Under the pieces are notes generated by a model. It was not told the DNA's origin, searched no databases, and saw only the letters and a program-made list of their open reading frames with translations. Below, one piece after another: positions 59,404 through 64,000 of a stretch of DNA of 64,000 nt (positions are counted from its first letter, which is position 1; each line of letters starts with the position of its first letter). The position numbers and the translations under genes are program-made. This stretch comes from Omphalotus guepiniiformis (lineage: Eukaryota; Basidiomycota; Agaricomycetes; Agaricales; Omphalotaceae): contig JAQOOI010000018.1 of assembly GCA_028554645.1 (NCBI GenBank), positions 1,240,001 to 1,304,000 on the forward strand, given 5' to 3'.

Positions 59404-60910
59404 TAATAGCAGCGTAATGAGCACTCTAAGACGTAGGAACTCGTCTAAACTCAAAGGTTGCCTTGTAAAAGCGAGTGTAGTCTGGCGTTGGCAAAGATTC
59501 CGCACGCAGAAAACTGACTAAAGTCGAGCTAGACTGTTGGAAAGACTAACTGAACTGTAAGATCACCGTCTAGACCCTTCGACGAGTACCAGAAACAGCA
59601 AACAGACAGACACAGACAGACAGACACAGACAGACAGACACAGACAGACAGACACAGACAGACAGACAGACAGACAGACAGTTCAAACACAACAGATGTT
59701 CAGATATTTAGCACTCTATTAAAGCACTGCAATTCCTAATAGTCCGCCTCTACCAGCTCGAAGAACCGGGGCCTGACGTTCACAATCAAGAGGCCTTCTG
59801 CGATTTAACGCTCTAGAAGATACGTAAAGTTCTCCAATTTGGCGGGCAGTCGTAACCTGGGGCGCTCGACCCTATACATGACAGTATATGTACTCTACTG
59901 CTTGTAAGTATTTCATAAATAGATAGAAAACTGAGTGGAGTAATTAAAAGGAACAGAGGGATAACATCGAGTATAAAATGGATATAAACAGAAACAATAT
60001 GACTGAGTTGGGTAAGTAGGCACGTCTAGAGGGTAATTATGTGCAGTTCTTGGGTATATATGTGTAAGTATTATGTTTTAGTGATGTTTTTGGTACATCT
60101 AGACCCTTCTTATCATGCGCTCGAGCCATTCTAAACGAACTACTCCTATGCATTTCGTTATTATTCATCTTCGTAACTGTTTTACAGTGTACTTATAGGG
60201 GCGCCGAGGGCAGTTTCTAGTCATTTATCCCGTCGGGCTTCCGTATTTTCTCCTATTTCGACATCTAGACCCCATAGCACCTCGTAGATATACCAATATC
60301 CAGCGCTCGAAGGTCAATTCTGTCATTACTTTACTAATAAGTTATTATACAGTCATCGAGACTGATCATTTTCATAGCTTTGACCATCTAGTATCTCGGA
60401 ACGGAATCGTCGATCATATATTTCCGATCATAAAGCGTTATCTCCAGTATATCATCAATCTGCAGGTTCTAGGAGGTCGGCTAAGTTCGAACAAACCATT
60501 TTGATGGCTCGGCGATACCTCTAGCTTTGTCCTTTCGACATTATCGAGGCTCATGAGGCTATTACGCCTGTGTGTGTGTAGTTTCTTCCTTCCTAAGTCC
60601 CGTGGATTACACAGATACTTAAATAGCGACTTCCAGACGAAGGGCTCTTTGCCAGGCAGGGTGGGTCTGACCATACTGTACAGTCTCGCAGCAGGTAGTT
60701 ACTTCGCCGAAGGTCTAGAGGCATATCAGCCATAAGGTCTTGATGCATACTCGTACATCGTAGTCCTTTCACTTCGAGCCTTTAACTATTCGTGTTCTAT
60801 GTTTTAGCTAGCACTATGGGACATAGTCTAGCCCTTTATTCCCATCATATTCACAGTAGAAATCGTTTAATTTCAGGTATTTCAGGTGTGTATGCGTTTT
60901 CAGCGCAACA
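59404..60910 (-). repeat. 5' LTR (right)
   Basis: 1,507-bp LTR nearly identical to 45847-47339; the one length difference I see is 14 bp in the ACAGAC microsatellite. Confidence 0.95.
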
Positions 60911-61325
60911 CCGCATGTCGATTATGATACTCTCGACGTCGGTATCCACGCCCTTCTCCATTCCTGCATCCTCGTTGTCACTCCCGCCCATCTCAACATC
61001 TCCCATTAACAGCCCGTATTCATCGCCGTCGTCGACCGTGCCATACTGCGATGAAGTTCCCAATGACCCAGATATATCTTCAAGAGTGTTGACGCTGTTC
61101 ATACCAAGACCTGAATGTATCAGTGAATGAGAATACAGGGGCTAAATTAGAGTAAGGCTTACCTTGTACTGCGGTGTTATATCGTTCCAAGTCCAATTTT
61201 TCTTTCTCCTTCAATCGTTTGGGACCCAGCATCTGAGACGAGGAGCCCCGTAAGTTGAACCGGCCGCCACCCACAGTGAGCTTCACCGAATGTGAGACGC
61301 CGCTGCGCCGTGGATGCTTGCCCAT
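60911..61325 (-). pseudogene. KDZ transposase, 5' exons
   Basis: Exon 1 (61325-61163, MGKHPRRSGVSHSVKLTVGG), a 52-bp intron (61162-61111) and exon 2 from 61110 (GLGMNSVNTLEDISGSLG, an acidic region ending VESIIIDMR). The frame runs into the retrotransposon edge. Removing the element and one copy of the 4-bp duplication lets the reading frame continue directly into DVLGLN on the other side, which shows these exons belong to the gene at 43529-45846. N-terminal disordered regions of this kind are common in KDZ transposases. Confidence 0.82.
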
Positions 61326-61829
61326 TGTTGGTGCGTCACAATGTCAGATAAGGCGGCGGCAACGAGAATGGCCTTCAAGTGAACTTGCGACAGCGACGAC
61401 GGCGACGGCAGCAGGTGACGGCGACAATGCAGCAACGAGGCGACGACAGAAAGAGAGATGGAGGAAAATTTAGGGACCACACGACGACGACAATCCAGCG
61501 ACAAGTGACAGCAGAGAGAGGCACGGAGGACGATCCACAGACGAGACGATGGCTGCAATAACCCAATGCTCGAGCAACAAGGCGACGGCGATGAAAGACA
61601 GAGACGATGAGAGACAGAGACGACGAAAGACTATGCTGTTCAAAAGTGTCAAAAAATAATTTACACAAAATATGTGTCACCTCTATTCAAGACATGTTTC
61701 TGTGTGTAACCTACTTTCTATCTTGGCTGCACACATGCAACACAGAGATGTATGTGTGTGCACACAACACAAATATATGTGTGTGTGCGCGCGCGCAATG
61801 TAAAAAATGTGTGTGCACAACACACACAA
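61326..61829. other. G/A-C-rich low-complexity flank
   Basis: Upstream flank of the KDZ transposase. It contains GACGGC/GACGA-rich simple sequence (61385-61630) and TG-rich sequence (61750-61815). No gene is supported. Confidence 0.5.
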
Positions 61830-61915
61830 CATGAAAAATGTGTGCGCACAACACACACAACATGAAAAATGTGTGCGCACAACACACACAACATGGGTTC
61901 ACAACACACACAACA
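61830..61915. repeat. 31-bp minisatellite
   Basis: Two full copies of a 31-bp unit starting CATGAAAAATGTGTGCGCAC (61830 and 61861) and a partial third copy, in CA/TG-rich surroundings. Confidence 0.8.
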
Positions 61916-61983
61916 TGGATGTATCACAAATAGCTTTAACCTATGGATAGACACACATTTCTAACAACAAAGCAATATTCTGA

Positions 61984-62330
61984 TCATTGCAGCAATGCAT
62001 ATAAACATAGCCAGAGAGATAAACCATTAGGATGAGGTATCATAGGCTAGAGTGAGCAATGATTGTAGTAATGCGTATGAACATGACTAGAGAGTTAAAC
62101 TATTAGGATGAGGTATCATAGGCTAGAGTGAGCAATGATTGTAGTAATGCGTATAAACATGACTAGAGAGATAAACTATTAGGATGAGGTATCATAGGCC
62201 AGAGTGAGCAATGATTGTAGTAATGCGTATAAACATAACTAGAGAGATAAACTATTAGGATGAGGTATCATAGGCTAGAGTGAGCAATGATTGTACTAAT
62301 GAGTGTGAACATAATTAGACTGAAAAGCTT
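61984..62330. repeat. 76-bp tandem repeat, about 4.5 copies
   Basis: Units start ATGATTGTAGTAATGCGTAT or a close variant and contain GATGAGGTATCATAGG. Copies two to four are nearly identical; the first and last are diverged. The last partial copy reaches the stop codon of the BTB gene. Confidence 0.88.
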
Positions 62331-63495
62331 TTAAGATGAAGTATTCTCCAAAGCCAGCAGACGATTAGCAACAAGAGTGATAATCTGTGAATGAAAAGAC
62401 CTTGCTCTAAGGCTAACGTCCTGGATAAATTCCACTCTGCATTCAGGATGCATCTTAGAGAATAGTGTATTCTCTAGCACCATTTCAAAATCATGCAAAG
62501 AAAAGGAACCACCTGGTTGACTTGTCCTGTGCTGTACCCGTGATCTCACACTGCGCCATGAGCTCTTGATAGCCTGAAGGCAAATCTCATGGTCCATGCA
62601 GTCAGATACCTTCCACTCATCTGCTGTACCTCTCGGAGCATTCGAAAGTAGTTCGTGAACAGTCTGCTCCATCAAGCGACTCCCTCGAAGAAGAATTAAG
62701 ATATATCCAGGTTTCTGAATAAGTGCTAGACATGACTTGAGTCTATCTTTCTGAACCACACAAACACAGATATAATATTCTCACCTGCTTGCTCATCTGA
62801 AAGCTGAAGTTTTCCAGTATAATAGAAATCTCGAAGTGCAGAGGATATCCAATCTAGCTGGTTGTACGAGATGCCGAGAACTAATTTTTGACAAGTAGGG
62901 ATTGTGTAGCAATGCGTGATCCTTTTCACCGCATATTGAAAGCCTGGCTCATATTGATATCGGCTGCAAATCTTGAGAAAAGCGATAAGTGTCTCGACAG
63001 GAGGTACCCTGTTGTGGCGGTCTAGATGCATCTCCCTAGTAAAGACACTAAGCAGGCTTGCAACGAGAGTATGAGTATCTACGTACACGTCATAAATGTG
63101 CTGTATCAATGCTTCAAACTCGGCCGATGGAACACCATGTATCTTGATAGGATTTTCAATGGACCCCTCAGCCACAGTGCCAACAGGTTGAACTTCGCCA
63201 AATGATAACATGTCTGCAATAACAGGAATTCGGGCCAACAGAGACTTATGTACATTGTACTGAATGTCACCACACTAATGACAATGGGTCAATGAGTCAA
63301 TCTTTGGCAAGTAGTCATGATACGTACTTCAAATGAAATATTACCATCTGAAAAGAAATATTTCTCGTGCTGTTTGACCTGCGAGAGTGGCCGAGTAGGT
63401 CCCAAGTCTGATGCTGTAGAATGACCAAGTTGGAGCATGCTCGCAACTTCAGCAGCTGAGTCCTCTTGCAGCATTGGAGTTGAATTACTGCTCAT
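62331..63495 (-). CDS. BTB/POZ-domain protein, frame broken near 62750
   Basis: Start ATG 63495. Exon 1 (63495-63328) ends HEKYFFSDGNISFE, the typical start of Agaricomycete BTB domains. After a 53-bp intron, exon 2 (from 63274) gives CGDIQYNVHKSLLARIPVIA and FEALIQHIYDVYVD. It then reads LIAFLKICSRYQYEPGFQYA and WISSALRDFYYTGKLQLSDE. The C-terminal half (KDRLKSCLALIQ to ANRLLALENTSS, ending 62331) is in another frame. The only GT-AG segment between them is about 34 bp and does not restore frame, so a frameshift is likely. Many Agaricomycete BTB proteins are lineage-expanded and uncharacterised. Confidence 0.68.
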
Positions 63496-63636
63496 TATCT
63501 AGTAAGGTGTAAAGCAAGTATAAAGCTTGAGAGGAACGAGTGAACTGAATGAAATGAGGAAGAGAAGATTCTGAACAGTTTAGAACTCAGTAGACGATGT
63601 TGGACTTGATTGACCGTGACGTGTTTGTTCACATCG

Positions 63637-64000
63637 ATGACAGTCGACTTCCCCCCTCTTCCTGACTTTGCCTCATCATCGAACTACAAGGAAACTGATT
63701 GGTCACCAAATGTGTATGAAGCGTATGAGAAATTGAGAGCACGATACAAAAGTGCATCTAGTATCTTAATCCAAGAGGCTGATCCACTACGTCTTCAGGT
63801 TCAGCTAGAAATTCTCATTGAGGAGCTACCGCTAGTAGAAGCATTGGAGGACAGTGCAGAGAATGAACACCTTCCATACGAGTGGATTTTAAAAGTGGCG
63901 GAGGTGTATGCAAATCTCATAAAGACCATAACTGAGGCACAATCCAGTGCGAAGGACAGGTGTGTGCTCAAGTTCAACTGTATCTTATCTTGTACCAACA
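63637..64000 (+). CDS. unrecognised gene, first exon (runs off window)
   Basis: ATG at 63637 opens MTVDFPPLPDFASSSNYKET and stays open for 323 bases to a probable donor (GACAG|GTGTGT at 63960). It contains SSILIQEADPLRLQVQLEIL, ELPLVEALEDSAENEHLPYE and WILKVAEVYANLIKTI, an amphipathic helical protein start. It is divergent from the BTB gene 141 bp away. I do not recognise the family from this part. Confidence 0.5.
   Translation, partial: MTVDFPPLPDFASSSNYKETDWSPNVYEAYEKLRARYKSASSILIQEADPLRLQVQLEILIEELPLVEALEDSAENEHLPYEWILKVAEVYANLIKTITEAQSSAKDRCVLKFNCILSCTN

Larger units (their letters stand above)
45847..60910 (-). mobile_element. 15.1-kb Ty3/Gypsy LTR retrotransposon with antisense genes
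   Basis: A full-length element transcribed on the minus strand: 5' LTR 59404-60910, primer-binding site next to it, gag, protease ORF, pol, two antisense genes, polypurine tract, 3' LTR 45847-47339. The domain order protease, reverse transcriptase, RNase H, integrase is that of Ty3/Gypsy (Metaviridae). It is flanked by a 4-bp direct repeat CCGC (45843-45846 and 60911-60914). The LTRs differ in sequence I compared mainly by a 14-bp microsatellite length change, so the insertion is recent. It sits in the coding sequence of a KDZ transposase. Confidence 0.95.
38285..61325. mobile_element. KDZ-type DNA transposon gene cluster, interrupted by a Gypsy element
   Basis: Four adjacent gene units look like parts of one autonomous KDZ (Kyakuja-Dileera-Zisupton) element: an HMG-box-like gene, an unresolved gene, a TET/JBP-like dioxygenase and the KDZ transposase. 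Association of TET/JBP genes with KDZ transposons is established for basidiomycetes (Iyer and colleagues, 2014). The extent given runs from the outermost coding bases; I could not find the terminal inverted repeats. Positions 45847-60910 are a later retrotransposon insertion. Confidence 0.65.

Noticed and set aside
61683..61954. Three overlapping Cys-rich minus frames resembling small Cys-rich peptides
   Set aside because: They are translations of CA/TG repeats and the 31-bp minisatellite, open in all frames because of the repeat.
62760..62793. 34-bp GT-AG segment in the BTB gene as an intron
   Set aside because: Shorter than any other intron here and its removal leads to an immediate stop.

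Overview
The window reads as nuclear DNA of a mushroom-forming basidiomycete (Agaricomycete). Genes are split by many very short GT-AG introns (mostly 49-65 bp), the housekeeping genes are typically fungal, and the mobile DNA is of kinds well known from Agaricomycetes: a KDZ-type DNA transposon with a TET/JBP-like dioxygenase, and a large Ty3/Gypsy element. I built the exon models by hand from splice signals and reading frame, so individual junctions may be off by a few bases.

Positions 1-36,650 are mostly host genes: MKT1 (partial, minus), about 5.5 kb with no supportable gene, coproporphyrinogen III oxidase (minus) divergent from a TMEM170-like membrane protein (plus), a 12-exon calpain-type protease (plus) convergent with a secreted type-B carboxylesterase (minus), an augmin HAUS6-like protein (minus), a long Ser/Pro-rich protein (plus), tRNA-Ile(AAT), a tandem pair of multi-pass membrane protein genes, a frameshifted Old-Yellow-Enzyme pseudogene (minus), the spliceosomal cyclophilin CWC27 (plus), tRNA-Met(CAT), a small secreted Cys-containing protein and an F-box protein (both minus).

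Positions 37,400-61,330 are mobile DNA. First comes a 413-bp MITE with 20-bp terminal inverted repeats and an 8-bp target duplication that contains a tRNA-like core. Then comes a KDZ-type gene cluster: an HMG-box-like protein, an unresolved gene, a TET/JBP-like 2-oxoglutarate dioxygenase and a KDZ transposase. The transposase is split by a 15.1-kb Gypsy retrotransposon (45847-60910) with almost identical 1.5-kb LTRs and a 4-bp target duplication. That element has gag, protease and pol open frames on the minus strand. The protease and pol frames are joined at a textbook -1 slippery heptamer. Between pol and the 3' LTR it carries two intact, six-exon, antisense genes of unknown function, which are the most unusual content of the window.

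Positions 61,330-64,000 hold a 31-bp minisatellite, a 76-bp tandem repeat abutting a BTB/POZ gene whose frame appears broken, and the first exon of an unrecognised gene running off the right edge.
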